Assembly (NCBI RefSeq): GCF_015732185.1
Contig: NZ_WIQM01000016.1
Coordinates: 398,501-462,500 of the forward strand
Direction: 5' to 3'
From: Pectinatus haikarae
GTDB taxonomy: Bacteria; Bacillota; Negativicutes; Selenomonadales; Selenomonadaceae
DNA: 64,000 nucleotides
Position numbers and translations under genes: made by a program. The notes under the pieces are model-generated. The model was not told where the DNA came from and did no database searches. It saw nothing but the letters and a program-made list of their open reading frames with translations. Numbering within the stretch: the first letter of the stretch is position 1; each line of letters starts with the position of its first letter. Below, one piece after another: positions 8,920 through 17,320 of the stretch.

Positions 8920-9817
8920 TATTTTTTATCGTTAATTTACAAAGATAGTCCAAATTTTTATATTGAATCTCGCCAACCCGGCATTTTCGATAAGTTTTCG
9001 GAGCCATTCCCACAATTCTTTTGAAAAGATTATTAAAATAGCTTACATTATCATAGCCTATAAACATACTAATTTCCGTTATACTTTTATCAGTGCTGAT
9101 CAAAAGTGACTGGGCCTTTCCTATCCTTCTGTGAATGATATACTGTATAGGAGAGAAACCGATCCGTTTTTTAAATTGGTGAGTCAGGTTCGACGGACTC
9201 ATATGAATCATTTTGGCGAGAGCATCAATATTTATGTCTGTAAGATAATGGTTGTCCATATATTCTTTTAAATACAGGATAAAAGTATCTTTTTTGCTCT
9301 TTTGAGTAATATTTTCCCATGGAGCCTGATAAACCAGTAGAATCATAAGCGCACTGACAGCATACTGGCAGAAGATCTCGGCATGAGTACGATCCTCAGA
9401 AATCTGTTCATGCATGCTCTCAAAAATATTTTCCACGCGGCCTGCCAACGCTTGGCAGTGCAAAACGGGAGAAATGCCGTCACTGATCAAATGGCCGGGC
9501 TTAAGCCCATCAAGCTGTACTCCGCTCAGACCGCAATTAAAAAACTCCATGCCTTTTTCCGGATCTGACCACTCATCGTGCAAAACGCCCTGATTATATA
9601 TGAGCAAATCACCGGCAGTTATATGAAAAAGTTGATTTTCAATGCGAAACACACCTTTTCCGGCGTAGACGTAAAGCAATTCAAGATTTTCCTCATGTGA
9701 ATGCAATGCCGTAGGAATTTTTGTCTGAGTACGATCCGCTTTACAGACGTAAAGCAGACGAATGTTTTTTTCAAAGCCAGACTGAAATAATTTTTTATTA
9801 TAATAAACAACAGTCAT
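8915..9817 (-). CDS. AraC-family transcriptional regulator 3
   Basis: A 300-residue AraC/XylS-type regulator with a cupin sensor domain (LHSHEENLELLYVYAGKG near residues 38-55) and a C-terminal double helix-turn-helix (INIDALAKMIHMSPSNLTHQFK and SITEISMFIGYDNVSYFNNLFKR). It is highly similar along its length to the regulator at 1332; both begin MT(I/V)xYYxKK and contain RRIGKAQSLLISTDKSIT. The ATG at 9817 follows AGAAGG and aligns with the start of that paralogue, so the upstream 38 in-frame residues are left out. It lies between iolG and cassette B, both also on the minus strand, and may control either. Confidence 0.88.
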   Translation of the reverse strand: MTVVYYNKKLFQSGFEKNIRLLYVCKADRTQTKIPTALHSHEENLELLYVYAGKGVFRIENQLFHITAGDLLIYNQGVLHDEWSDPEKGMEFFNCGLSGVQLDGLKPGHLISDGISPVLHCQALAGRVENIFESMHEQISEDRTHAEIFCQYAVSALMILLVYQAPWENITQKSKKDTFILYLKEYMDNHYLTDINIDALAKMIHMSPSNLTHQFKKRIGFSPIQYIIHRRIGKAQSLLISTDKSITEISMFIGYDNVSYFNNLFKRIVGMAPKTYRKCRVGEIQYKNLDYLCKLTIKNK

Positions 9818-10016
9818 AAAAAGCCTTCTTTGTTTCGCAGTATATGCCGAACATTTATAATTATGTTCTCTAAACAAAAACATATGATAATATCCTGTAT
9901 TTATTATATAAAATTTATTGCTCAAATTCATCTATAAATTTATTTTTTTTCAAAAAATCTTATAATTCTGGACAAATTAAGAATTGCGCTATAGTATTTC
10001 TTAATACCGGAAAAGG

Positions 10017-11396
10017 TTAATCCACTTTGAAATCATTTTCTAACTGTTCTAACGTTCGTCCTCTCGTCTCAGGCATAAACAACTGAACAAAGATAATTGC
10101 GCAAAGCCCCATGATAACAAAAACAGCAAAGGTCAAGGACAACCCCAGTCCATTCAAAAGAATGGGAAAAGTGAAACTTACTGCGAAATTACCTATCCAT
10201 TGGAAAAAAACAGCCATGCCTGTACCGGTCGCTCTCATGCGAAGAGGAAAAATCTCCGAACACATAAGCCAGGTAACAGGAGATACGCAGCTTTGCTGAA
10301 AAGCCAGAAAGGTAATCGTCAGTCCCAACACATAAAATGGAAGCTGTGACGAATGTGGTGCGAAATGTGATATCAAGGTAATCCCAAGCATACAGACAGT
10401 GGTACCTGCCAGCCCCAGTGTAAGCATCGGCCTGCGCCCTATTTTGCCAACCAAGTAAAGTCCGAACAAGCCTCCTAATACAGAAATTACACCGTTGCCG
10501 ATATTTCCTATCAATGCTGCCTGAGTGCTGAATCCTGAAGATGTCAGTATCTGCGATCCGTAAAACATTATTGAATTTACACCGGTAATCTGCTGGGTAA
10601 TAGACAGTCCGATGCCAAGGAATAACAATCGGCGTATCCACCTTGTTTTCAGATCACTCAGTGTAAAATTTTTTCGGTTCTCTTCCTTGCTCAGCAAATC
10701 CTGCAATTCATTAAGTTCGGCAATTACCTGTTCTTTTGTGGTACGTGTTTTATGAAGTACTGACATGGCTTCACTGATACGGCCTTTTGCTACAAGCCAG
10801 CGGGGACTTTCATCTGTTTTCAGCATACCTGCAAACAATGCGACTGCCGGTATAGCGGCAACAGCGATCATATACCGCCATACATGCGATGTATTGCCAA
10901 GCTGAATAGCCAGAACAGCGTTAATGATGAAAGCCAGCAGCTGTCCGGATACGACGACCAGATCCATCAGCCCGACCATGCGGCCTCGCGTTTCTTTAGT
11001 GGCTATTTCCGCCAGATAAATGGGGACGGTCACAGAAGACGCACCGACAGCTACTCCGAGTATAAAGCGAAATGCTATCATAATATAAGCATTAGGGGAG
11101 AGGGAGCAGCCTATAGTCGCCAGAAAAAACAAGATGGAAAGATATAATAGATTTTTCCGCCTGCCAAGCAGGTCGGCCAACCGCCCGCCAATAAGACAGC
11201 CGAGTGCCGCGCCAAGACCTATTGCTCCCGTAATTGCTCCCTCCAGCACAGGAGATAAATTAAGCTGATCCGGTCTCGCCATAAAGGGAAGCGCACCATT
11301 TACAACACCTGTATCATAGCCGAAAAGCAGGGAGCCGAAAGTAGCCACTAAGCCGATCAGAATGACATATTTTTTCGGATCTACTCGTTTGGACAA
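10017..11396 (-). CDS. MFS sugar/inositol transporter (cassette B)
   Basis: A 459-residue 12-helix sugar porter, paralogous to the transporter at 3433. It shares LLFGYDTGVVNGALPFM, GRRK, DESPRWLV and the C-terminal PETRGRTLEQLE. It should import a sugar or cyclitol by proton symport. The start is TTG at 11396, because AGAGGTG lies six bases before it. The GTG at 11405, in the same frame, is inside that ribosome site. Only 14 bases separate it from the upstream oxidoreductase stop, so the two are one transcription unit and probably handle the same substrate. Confidence 0.88.
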   Translation of the reverse strand: MSKRVDPKKYVILIGLVATFGSLLFGYDTGVVNGALPFMARPDQLNLSPVLEGAITGAIGLGAALGCLIGGRLADLLGRRKNLLYLSILFFLATIGCSLSPNAYIMIAFRFILGVAVGASSVTVPIYLAEIATKETRGRMVGLMDLVVVSGQLLAFIINAVLAIQLGNTSHVWRYMIAVAAIPAVALFAGMLKTDESPRWLVAKGRISEAMSVLHKTRTTKEQVIAELNELQDLLSKEENRKNFTLSDLKTRWIRRLLFLGIGLSITQQITGVNSIMFYGSQILTSSGFSTQAALIGNIGNGVISVLGGLFGLYLVGKIGRRPMLTLGLAGTTVCMLGITLISHFAPHSSQLPFYVLGLTITFLAFQQSCVSPVTWLMCSEIFPLRMRATGTGMAVFFQWIGNFAVSFTFPILLNGLGLSLTFAVFVIMGLCAIIFVQLFMPETRGRTLEQLENDFKVD

Positions 11397-11410
11397 TATA
11401 TTCACCTCTT

Positions 11411-12571
11411 TTAATTATAATCTACCCAGCTGCTGCCGTTGACCGCCGATTCAACACATTTTTCCACCCACTTGACCCCCTGAGCACCGGCATGGATATC
11501 AGGGTACCAGAAGTCGACTTTCTTTCCCTTTCCGGCAGCCTGCATAGCGATGGCAAAACGACGGTAAAGGTTGGCCCAGGCATCGAAAAGTCCTTCGGAG
11601 TGTCCGCCACTGATACGATCTTCCCTGCGAGCTTCCGGATATAGATAAGCACCGCCGCGTTCAAGAATTCTTACCGGCTCGCCTTCCACCTCATAACTCA
11701 TCTGGTTAGGTCGTTCGTCAAACCATTCTATGGAGGCTTTGGAGCCAATGATGCGGATTTTCTGCCCGTGCAGCGCTCCGCAGTTTATAGCTGATGACCA
11801 GCATGTAGCCTGAGCACCGCTTTCCAGGTTCATAAGAACAAACGCATTGTCTTCCAACTGACGGGTTTTAACAAAGGATTTCGTCAGGCATAAAAGGTTT
11901 TTGATTTTAAAATCAGAGACCATAGTTTCGGCGAGAAACAGTACATGTGTACCGACATCACCCAGAACAAAGGAAGGTCCTGCCGTTTTAGGCTCCATAC
12001 GCCATTTCGCAGCGGGATCTTTTTCCTCTACGGTACTGGCATAGGCACCGTAAGGAAACTGCATTCTTATAATGCGTATTTCTCCCAAATCACCGTGCGA
12101 TATCATCTGACGTCCCTGCTCGATCAATTCATGCCCGGAATATCCATAAGTGACGCCCACTACCAGATTTCTGGAATCCGCCAGCCGGACCAGCTCCTTT
12201 GCCTGCGCATGAGTAAAGCAGAGCGGTTTTTCGCATACGGCATGCAGACCCGCAGTCAGAGCGGCTTTGCATATTTCATAATGAGTGCCGTTGGGTGTGG
12301 CTATGGAAACAGCCTCTATACCGTCCGGGCGTTTGGCTTCTTCGGCAAACAATGTTTTGTAGTCGGGGTAGCAGCGTTCCGGAGCAACGCCCAGCTGGAT
12401 GCCAAAATCCCTGCCGCGTTCGGGATTAATGTCAAAAGCGCCTGCAAGCAGCTGAAATGAATTGTCGCGTAAGGCGGACGAGCGGTGAATATAGCCGATC
12501 TGGCTGCCTCTGCCGCCGCCGACCATAGCCCAGCGTATGGGATGATCCAAAATTTTCTCTCCGTTGATCAT
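11411..12571 (-). CDS. Gfo/Idh/MocA-family oxidoreductase (cassette B)
   Basis: A 386-residue NAD(P)-dependent oxidoreductase, paralogue of the one at 4988. The shared pattern includes WAMVGGGRGSQIGY at the nucleotide site, AGAFDINPERGRDFG, the segment SIATPNGTHYEI and CEKPLCF with the conserved lysine. The C-terminal domain shows the GTHV active-site region and GSKASIEW. AGGAGG precedes the ATG. Genes upstream (TIM barrel, 12699) and downstream (MFS) complete cassette B. The set fits uptake, oxidation and isomerisation, dehydration or cleavage of a cyclitol or glycoside. Relatives include scyllo-inositol dehydrogenases and the glycoside 3-oxidases of C-glycoside deglycosylation; the assignment stays at family level. 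Confidence 0.88.
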   Translation of the reverse strand: MINGEKILDHPIRWAMVGGGRGSQIGYIHRSSALRDNSFQLLAGAFDINPERGRDFGIQLGVAPERCYPDYKTLFAEEAKRPDGIEAVSIATPNGTHYEICKAALTAGLHAVCEKPLCFTHAQAKELVRLADSRNLVVGVTYGYSGHELIEQGRQMISHGDLGEIRIIRMQFPYGAYASTVEEKDPAAKWRMEPKTAGPSFVLGDVGTHVLFLAETMVSDFKIKNLLCLTKSFVKTRQLEDNAFVLMNLESGAQATCWSSAINCGALHGQKIRIIGSKASIEWFDERPNQMSYEVEGEPVRILERGGAYLYPEARREDRISGGHSEGLFDAWANLYRRFAIAMQAAGKGKKVDFWYPDIHAGAQGVKWVEKCVESAVNGSSWVDYN

Positions 12572-12698
12572 AAAAAAAGAACCTCCTTAGGATTTGCTGT
12601 AAATAAAATTTTTATTTCAGGCGAAGCTCTTCATTTACATCAGGACTTCGCATTGAAAAACATATGATACGATCATTTGTCGATATGGGTCCCGACTC

Positions 12699-13622
12699 TC
12701 AAAAACCAATGCTTTTTAAGTAATCAAGGCTTGCCTTTACGTCACGCAGACTGGTCTGGGAATTTCTCGGATCGCGCTCCTGCTCGATCGTGATATAGCC
12801 GGAGTAGTTGATTTCCTCGATCAATAATTTGTGTATTGAAATGTAATCAATATTTCCTGTCCCGATCGGGCACATTGAACCCTTGGCGCATCCGTCGAAA
12901 AAGCGGATATGCTCTTTCATCACCTGTGCATATATCTTCTGGTTTATATCTTTAAAATGGATATAGTCCAGGCGGTCAGCATACTTTCTTAACCATTGCA
13001 CAGGGTCCATGCCGGAATATTTCAGATGACCCGTATCGAGACAAAAACCTGCTTTTTCACAGGGGATGTCCGATGCGGCTCTATCAATCTCGTCAGCAAA
13101 TTCTATATACCCGCCGGCATGGGGATGCAGCACCGGACGCACTTTCCACTTTGCAGCCCGGTCGCATATACCGATAATGTGCCTTATCATGTTTTGCCAG
13201 TCACTGCTCTTCAACCTGGACGCACGCCCGGAATGTCCGGCGGCAAAATCCCGCTCATCATGCCCCCAATCCATTATTGTCAAGTATGGTGCGGGAAAAT
13301 GCTGTCCTTTCTCAGTAGGAAGTTTAGGCAGCCTTGTAATTATGGAACAGATATCATCTGTCTGTTTTAAAAGATTACTGAAATTTTCCTCACTTACCAA
13401 GTCATCAAATATAGTCCCAGCGACAATAGAGATGCGGTTTTTTTCCAGTTCGCGGCTCACGACATTGATATCAAGCGGCAGATATCCGTATGGACCAAGC
13501 TCTATTGCCGTATATCCCGCCTGAGCGGCTTCGGACAAAACTTTCTGCCAGGCCGGCAAATAAGGATTTCTTACATCATCAATCCCCCAGCAGCATGGAG
13601 CCCCGGTAATGTGTATTGTCAA
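12699..13622 (-). CDS. Sugar phosphate isomerase/epimerase-type TIM-barrel protein (cassette B, IolE-like)
   Basis: A 307-residue xylose-isomerase-like TIM-barrel protein. The N-terminus (TGAPCCWGIDD, then YTAIELGPYGYLP) follows the pattern of inosose dehydratase-like proteins. Candidate metal ligands occur in order: Glu in AIELG, His in LHPHAGG, Asp and His in CLDTGH, His in DYIHFKD and Glu in TIEQERDP. The start codon is TTG, with AAAGGAGTG nine bases upstream. It is first in the cassette B transcription unit, 127 bases before the oxidoreductase gene. It probably acts on the keto product made by that enzyme. It differs from the canonical IolE-like gene at 16215 and from the cassette A barrel at 2266, so three different barrels may serve three substrates. 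Confidence 0.82.
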   Translation of the reverse strand: MTIHITGAPCCWGIDDVRNPYLPAWQKVLSEAAQAGYTAIELGPYGYLPLDINVVSRELEKNRISIVAGTIFDDLVSEENFSNLLKQTDDICSIITRLPKLPTEKGQHFPAPYLTIMDWGHDERDFAAGHSGRASRLKSSDWQNMIRHIIGICDRAAKWKVRPVLHPHAGGYIEFADEIDRAASDIPCEKAGFCLDTGHLKYSGMDPVQWLRKYADRLDYIHFKDINQKIYAQVMKEHIRFFDGCAKGSMCPIGTGNIDYISIHKLLIEEINYSGYITIEQERDPRNSQTSLRDVKASLDYLKSIGF

Positions 13623-14125
13623 AACAAATCACTCCTTTTACATTTATTTTTGATGCACATATAGTTTAACAAAAAAATAATCAAAAAAATTCCAAAATAT
13701 TGGCTAATTTTTGATTATTTTATATCATCAATAAAGTTTTTTTTCATTATCTTGCTGTTTCTCATATCTGTTCACAATTTTCTGGTGCGAACCGGACAAT
13801 ATACGTCAGTCTGCTGCACCTAAATATTCTGCAGATAAAATAAAAATCATGTTATGTTCGCAGATCGGCATGCGAATCAGCAGATATAAAACAAAGTAAA
13901 ACTTCTGACCCGCTGATAGATCTGTCCGGGCAATATTATCCATGCAGAATCAGATCACTGCGCACAATTTTTTTAAATTGCAGAAAAAATATGCTTATAA
14001 TTTAGAAATTATTTATAAAATACAAAATAAATAAAAAATACTTGACATTCTTTTTTTATAGTGCTAATTTATATTCAATAATTATTCATAAATTAATCAT
14101 AATATTATCAGAAAGGTGACTGAAT
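13623..14125. promoter_or_regulatory. Divergent control region between cassette B and iolH
   Basis: 503 bp of AT-rich spacer between divergent transcription units. An inverted repeat (AATAATCAAAAA near 13676 with TTTTTGATTATT near 13707) lies about 60-100 bases upstream of the TTG start of cassette B and could be an operator. On the plus strand TTGACA at 14042-14047 with TAATTT 17 bases later is a possible iolH promoter. The 15-bp motif shared with the iolE promoter lies at 14085-14099. No gene was seen. Confidence 0.45.
14085..14099 (+). promoter_or_regulatory. Shared 15-bp motif before iolH (candidate operator)
   Basis: TTCATAAATTAATCA occurs here and, letter for letter, at 16118-16132 before iolE. 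Both copies lie upstream of inositol-type genes in an island with three AraC regulators, so a common regulator site is the simplest reading. Here it sits 27 bases before the ATG and downstream of the likely promoter, a position more typical of repression. Confidence 0.5.
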
Positions 14126-15010
14126 ATGAAATTAGCATTTGACGTAGATGTTTTGGCAAAACAAATGGGAATCAGTGACATGGTACACAAGGTATCAGCA
14201 TGGGGGTATAAGTATATTGAACAATCACCGCATCCCAGAATAAATCCATTTTACAAGCATCCAAAATTCAGCCGCGAATGTCAGGCAGAATACAAAAAAG
14301 CCTTAAAGGAAACCGGTGTTGAAATTTCTTCCTTTATAGTAGTGTATCGCTGGTCCGGCCCAACGGAAGAACAGCGGCAGATCGCGGTAAAAAACTGGAA
14401 AAGAATGATAGAGATAGCCGTCGATATGAATGTTTCTGTTATAAACACGGAACTTTCAGGTGATCCTCACCAATCGGAAATATGTGAAGGAATGTGGTAC
14501 AAATCCATGGAGGAACTGCTTCCTATCATCGAAAGAGAAGGTATAAGGATAGAGATACAGTCCCATCCGTATGATTTTTGTGAAAACAGCAATGAATCGG
14601 CAGATCTGGTCAAATCTTTGCGCAGTGACAATTTAAAATATCTTTATTGTGCGGCGCATACATTTTTTTATGACAACGGCAAAGGTGACGTGAAAAGTAT
14701 GCTGGACTATGCGGGAGATGATCTATCACATGTATTGTTTGCCGATACGATGAATCACACCAAAGACTGCCGATATATATTAAATCCTCCGGGGGTTGAT
14801 GCGACAATCCATCAGCATCTGGGACTGGGTGAAGGGGAAGTCGATTTTGCGGGAATATTTGAAAAACTTCAGGAAATGAAATTTACCGATCGCAAATTTA
14901 AAGTCGGCGGTGAATCGATAGCCTGTGTATCACTGTTCGGCTATCCGGAAAAAATGGATAAACAGGCGTCCGAAGCACGGAAAATAGTCGAAAGAGGACT
15001 GGGCATTTGA
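14126..15010 (+). CDS. iolH: IolH-like inositol catabolism TIM-barrel protein
   Basis: A 294-residue xylose-isomerase-like TIM-barrel protein that matches the IolH pattern: it starts MKLAFDVD and contains YIEQSPHPRINPFYKHP, SSFIVVYRWSGP and NPPGVDATIHQH. Candidate metal ligands are Glu in IEIQSHP, Asp in the FADTMNH segment, His in HQH and Glu near KVGGES. IolH is carried in many inositol operons and is predicted to be an isomerase or epimerase; its reaction is not firmly known. AGAAAGGTG precedes the ATG. A strong terminator follows, so it is probably a single-gene transcript. Its presence here is good evidence that the island deals with inositol. Confidence 0.8.
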   Translation: MKLAFDVDVLAKQMGISDMVHKVSAWGYKYIEQSPHPRINPFYKHPKFSRECQAEYKKALKETGVEISSFIVVYRWSGPTEEQRQIAVKNWKRMIEIAVDMNVSVINTELSGDPHQSEICEGMWYKSMEELLPIIEREGIRIEIQSHPYDFCENSNESADLVKSLRSDNLKYLYCAAHTFFYDNGKGDVKSMLDYAGDDLSHVLFADTMNHTKDCRYILNPPGVDATIHQHLGLGEGEVDFAGIFEKLQEMKFTDRKFKVGGESIACVSLFGYPEKMDKQASEARKIVERGLGI

Positions 15011-15021
15011 TATCAAGACAG

Positions 15022-15047
15022 CGGCGGCTGACAAAGCCGCCGTTTTT
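15022..15047 (+). terminator. Intrinsic terminator of iolH
   Basis: A perfect 8-bp GC-rich stem (CGGCGGCT with AGCCGCCG, loop GACAA) is followed by five T residues, 12 bases after the iolH stop. It is a textbook rho-independent terminator. Confidence 0.9.
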
Positions 15048-15117
15048 GATTATACACATAAGCATTTATTTTGATCATGATTTTTATTCCGACTAAAATT
15101 TGTATAGGAAATTATAC

Positions 15118-16056
15118 GTGGAAAAAAACAGAGAAAAAACCTATATAGCACTTATAACGGCCACTGTATTCTGGGGTATACAGCCCTTATGCATAAAACT
15201 TATTATGGTATACTGGTCGCCCGCGGCATTGACCAGTATGCGCTACTTTTTCATAAGTCTTATTTTATTTTTCATAATCTATTTGCGCAGTGAACCCAGA
15301 TTTTTTTTACCGGCTAAATTTGTCATACCGGTGCTGCTTATGGGGCTGACCGGTATAGCTATAAACAATATCGCTCAGTTTACAGGTCTCAAATATTCTA
15401 CGATTACCAACTGCACGCTCATAGCCTCAGTCGGTCCTTCCATTACGGCACTCATGGCAGCAATATTTTTAAAGGAATGTCTCAGTTTTCTGCAATGGCT
15501 GGGTATTATACTGTCTCTATGCGGAGCATTGCTGTTGTTTACTGAAGGAAATATTGATATTTTACTGAATTTTTCTTTCAACCAGGGCGATATCTTATTT
15601 TTTATCTGTCAAGTAGTCTGGGCCTTATATTCATTCATTGGGGTAAAAGTAATGCAATCTCTGTCGGTTTTTCTGGTTACCGCATGGGCTGGATTATTCG
15701 GAGCGATACTGACTGCTGTTTATGCACTGTATACAGATGAACTATATTACACACCGTTGCCCCTGCCAGCAATCTACGCCTTCACTTTTATTGTGCTTCT
15801 CGGCGGAGTTTGTTCGATGGTATGCTGGAATATCGGTGTCAAGAATGCCGGCCCAAGTTTGTCGGCTGTTTTTGCCAATATAACACCATTAGTAGGAATA
15901 TTCTGCGGGGTATGGTTTTTTTCCGAAAGTTTTGGTATGCTGGAATTCTTCGGTGCTGCCGCAATATTCGTCGGTGTTTATATGACCACCCATAACAGGC
16001 AGATAGCGGCCTGCTTCCAGCATTTACATATTTTATCTAATAAGGTGAATCATTGA
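15118..16056 (+). CDS. EamA/DMT-family transporter
   Basis: A 312-residue integral membrane protein with about ten hydrophobic helices arranged as two EamA repeats of ~140 residues (ITATVFWGIQPLCIKL at the start of the first, VWALYSFIGVKVM at the start of the second). Drug/metabolite transporters of this type move small metabolites, amino acids or sugars across the cytoplasmic membrane. The GTG at 15118 has AGGA eight bases upstream and is preferred; a TTG six codons earlier has no ribosome site. It lies between iolH and iolE on the same strand, so export or import of a cyclitol intermediate is possible but unproven. Confidence 0.82.
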   Translation: MEKNREKTYIALITATVFWGIQPLCIKLIMVYWSPAALTSMRYFFISLILFFIIYLRSEPRFFLPAKFVIPVLLMGLTGIAINNIAQFTGLKYSTITNCTLIASVGPSITALMAAIFLKECLSFLQWLGIILSLCGALLLFTEGNIDILLNFSFNQGDILFFICQVVWALYSFIGVKVMQSLSVFLVTAWAGLFGAILTAVYALYTDELYYTPLPLPAIYAFTFIVLLGGVCSMVCWNIGVKNAGPSLSAVFANITPLVGIFCGVWFFSESFGMLEFFGAAAIFVGVYMTTHNRQIAACFQHLHILSNKVNH

Positions 16057-16117
16057 TAAAGTAAATATTCACCTCATATAGATGAAAAAATGAAGTAAAC
16101 TTATATACAAATTTTTG

Positions 16118-16169
16118 TTCATAAATTAATCACAAATGTATAGACATTCAACAGTAACAATGCTATTAT
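16118..16169 (+). promoter_or_regulatory. iolE promoter with adjacent shared motif
   Basis: TAGACA at 16141-16146 and TATTAT at 16164-16169, 17 bases apart, make a good sigma-70 promoter 46 bases before the iolE ATG. The motif TTCATAAATTAATCA (16118-16132), identical to that before iolH, ends eight bases upstream of the -35 hexamer. That is the usual place for an AraC-type activator to bind. Confidence 0.6.
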
Positions 16170-16214
16170 ATACCCATAAACAAACAATTATATTATATAT
16201 AAGAGGAGAAAAAA

Positions 16215-17102
16215 ATGGCAAAAATACAATTAGGTATTTGTCCGATTGGCTGGACAAATGATGACATGCCGGATTTAGGAAAAGAAAACACTTTTGAACA
16301 GTGTATAAGTGAAATGGCGCTGGCAGGTTTTACGGGCTGCGAGGTCGGCGGAAAATTTCCGCGCGACATAAAAATATTGAAAAAAGCATTGTCTCTTCGC
16401 AATATGAATATTGCCAGTGCATGGTTCAGTTCATTTTTGACCAGTAAACCATATGAAGTAACCGCCAAGGCCTTTATTGAACACCGGGATTTTCTGCATG
16501 AAATGGGTGCGAAAGTTATTGTTGTGGCGGAACAGGGAAACAGCATCCAAGGGCAAATAGAAACTCCACTGTTTGCCAGCAAGCCGCATTATACTGACGA
16601 ACAGTGGAAAACCGTACCGGAAGGGCTCGATAAGCTTGGACTGCTTGCCAAGGAAAAAGATATGACGTTAGTATATCATCATCATATGGGAACAGGTGTG
16701 CAGACAGAGGAAGAAATCGATAAGCTTATGGAACTGACCGATCCCAATCTGGTGTCATTGCTATATGATTCGGGCCATCTGGTGTGCTCCGGAAAAAATC
16801 ATCTGCGGGTGCTTGAAAAACATATTAACAGAATCAAGCATGTTCATTTGAAAGATGTTCGTAAAAAACTGGTAGACAAAGTAAAAGAAGAAAATCTAAG
16901 TTTCCTGAAAGGTGTAAGAATGGGGATGTTTACCGTTCCCGGTGACGGCGATATCGATTTCGGTCCAATTTTTGACATACTGAATAAAAATGATTATACC
17001 GGATGGGCATTAGTAGAAGCTGAACAGGACCCTGCTGTTGCCAATCCGCTTGAGTACGCTCAAAAGGCCCGCAGCTATGTGAAAAAAGTATCCGGATTAT
17101 AA
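16215..17102 (+). CDS. iolE: Myo-inosose-2 dehydratase (IolE-like)
   Basis: A 295-residue TIM-barrel lyase of the IolE family. It should dehydrate scyllo-inosose (2-keto-myo-inositol) to a trihydroxycyclohexane-dione, the second step after inositol dehydrogenase. Visible hallmarks are [14 protein letters not shown] at the N-terminus, [39 protein letters not shown] and the C-terminal [10 protein letters not shown] with its metal-ligand Glu. The length is typical. AAGAGGAG precedes the ATG. It is monocistronic, with its own promoter and terminator. The next enzyme of the classical route (IolD) is not in the window. Confidence 0.85.
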   Translation: MAKIQLGICPIGWTNDDMPDLGKENTFEQCISEMALAGFTGCEVGGKFPRDIKILKKALSLRNMNIASAWFSSFLTSKPYEVTAKAFIEHRDFLHEMGAKVIVVAEQGNSIQGQIETPLFASKPHYTDEQWKTVPEGLDKLGLLAKEKDMTLVYHHHMGTGVQTEEEIDKLMELTDPNLVSLLYDSGHLVCSGKNHLRVLEKHINRIKHVHLKDVRKKLVDKVKEENLSFLKGVRMGMFTVPGDGDIDFGPIFDILNKNDYTGWALVEAEQDPAVANPLEYAQKARSYVKKVSGL

Positions 17103-17139
17103 TGCTGCACCAAAATAAATAAATATTCTAAAATATATA

Positions 17140-17186
17140 AATGCTTGGGTAGATATACAAATAAAACTCAGGCATTATTTTATTTT
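17140..17186 (+). terminator. Intrinsic terminator of iolE
   Basis: An 11-bp stem with two G-T pairs (17140-17150 with 17166-17176) is followed by ATTTTATTTT, 37 bases after the iolE stop. Confidence 0.65.
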
Positions 17187-17320
17187 AATGTCTATCCGCC
17201 GATGAAAAAACTGCATGAAAATCTGTGTACATACTTGATTATCACTTATTTTTGCATGGAATTTTTTCCGGAGAAAAATTGCCTTTTAAAATCAATATGT
17301 CGGGTAGAGGTCATGATAAT

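Noticed and set aside
16043..16074. Hairpin AGGTGAAT/ATTCACCT over the EamA gene stop as a terminator
   Set aside because: No T run follows on the plus strand, and the stem overlaps the coding end; function not supported.
16193..16582. A 129-residue minus-strand frame opposite iolE
   Set aside because: Antisense to a well-supported gene, with no plausible start site.
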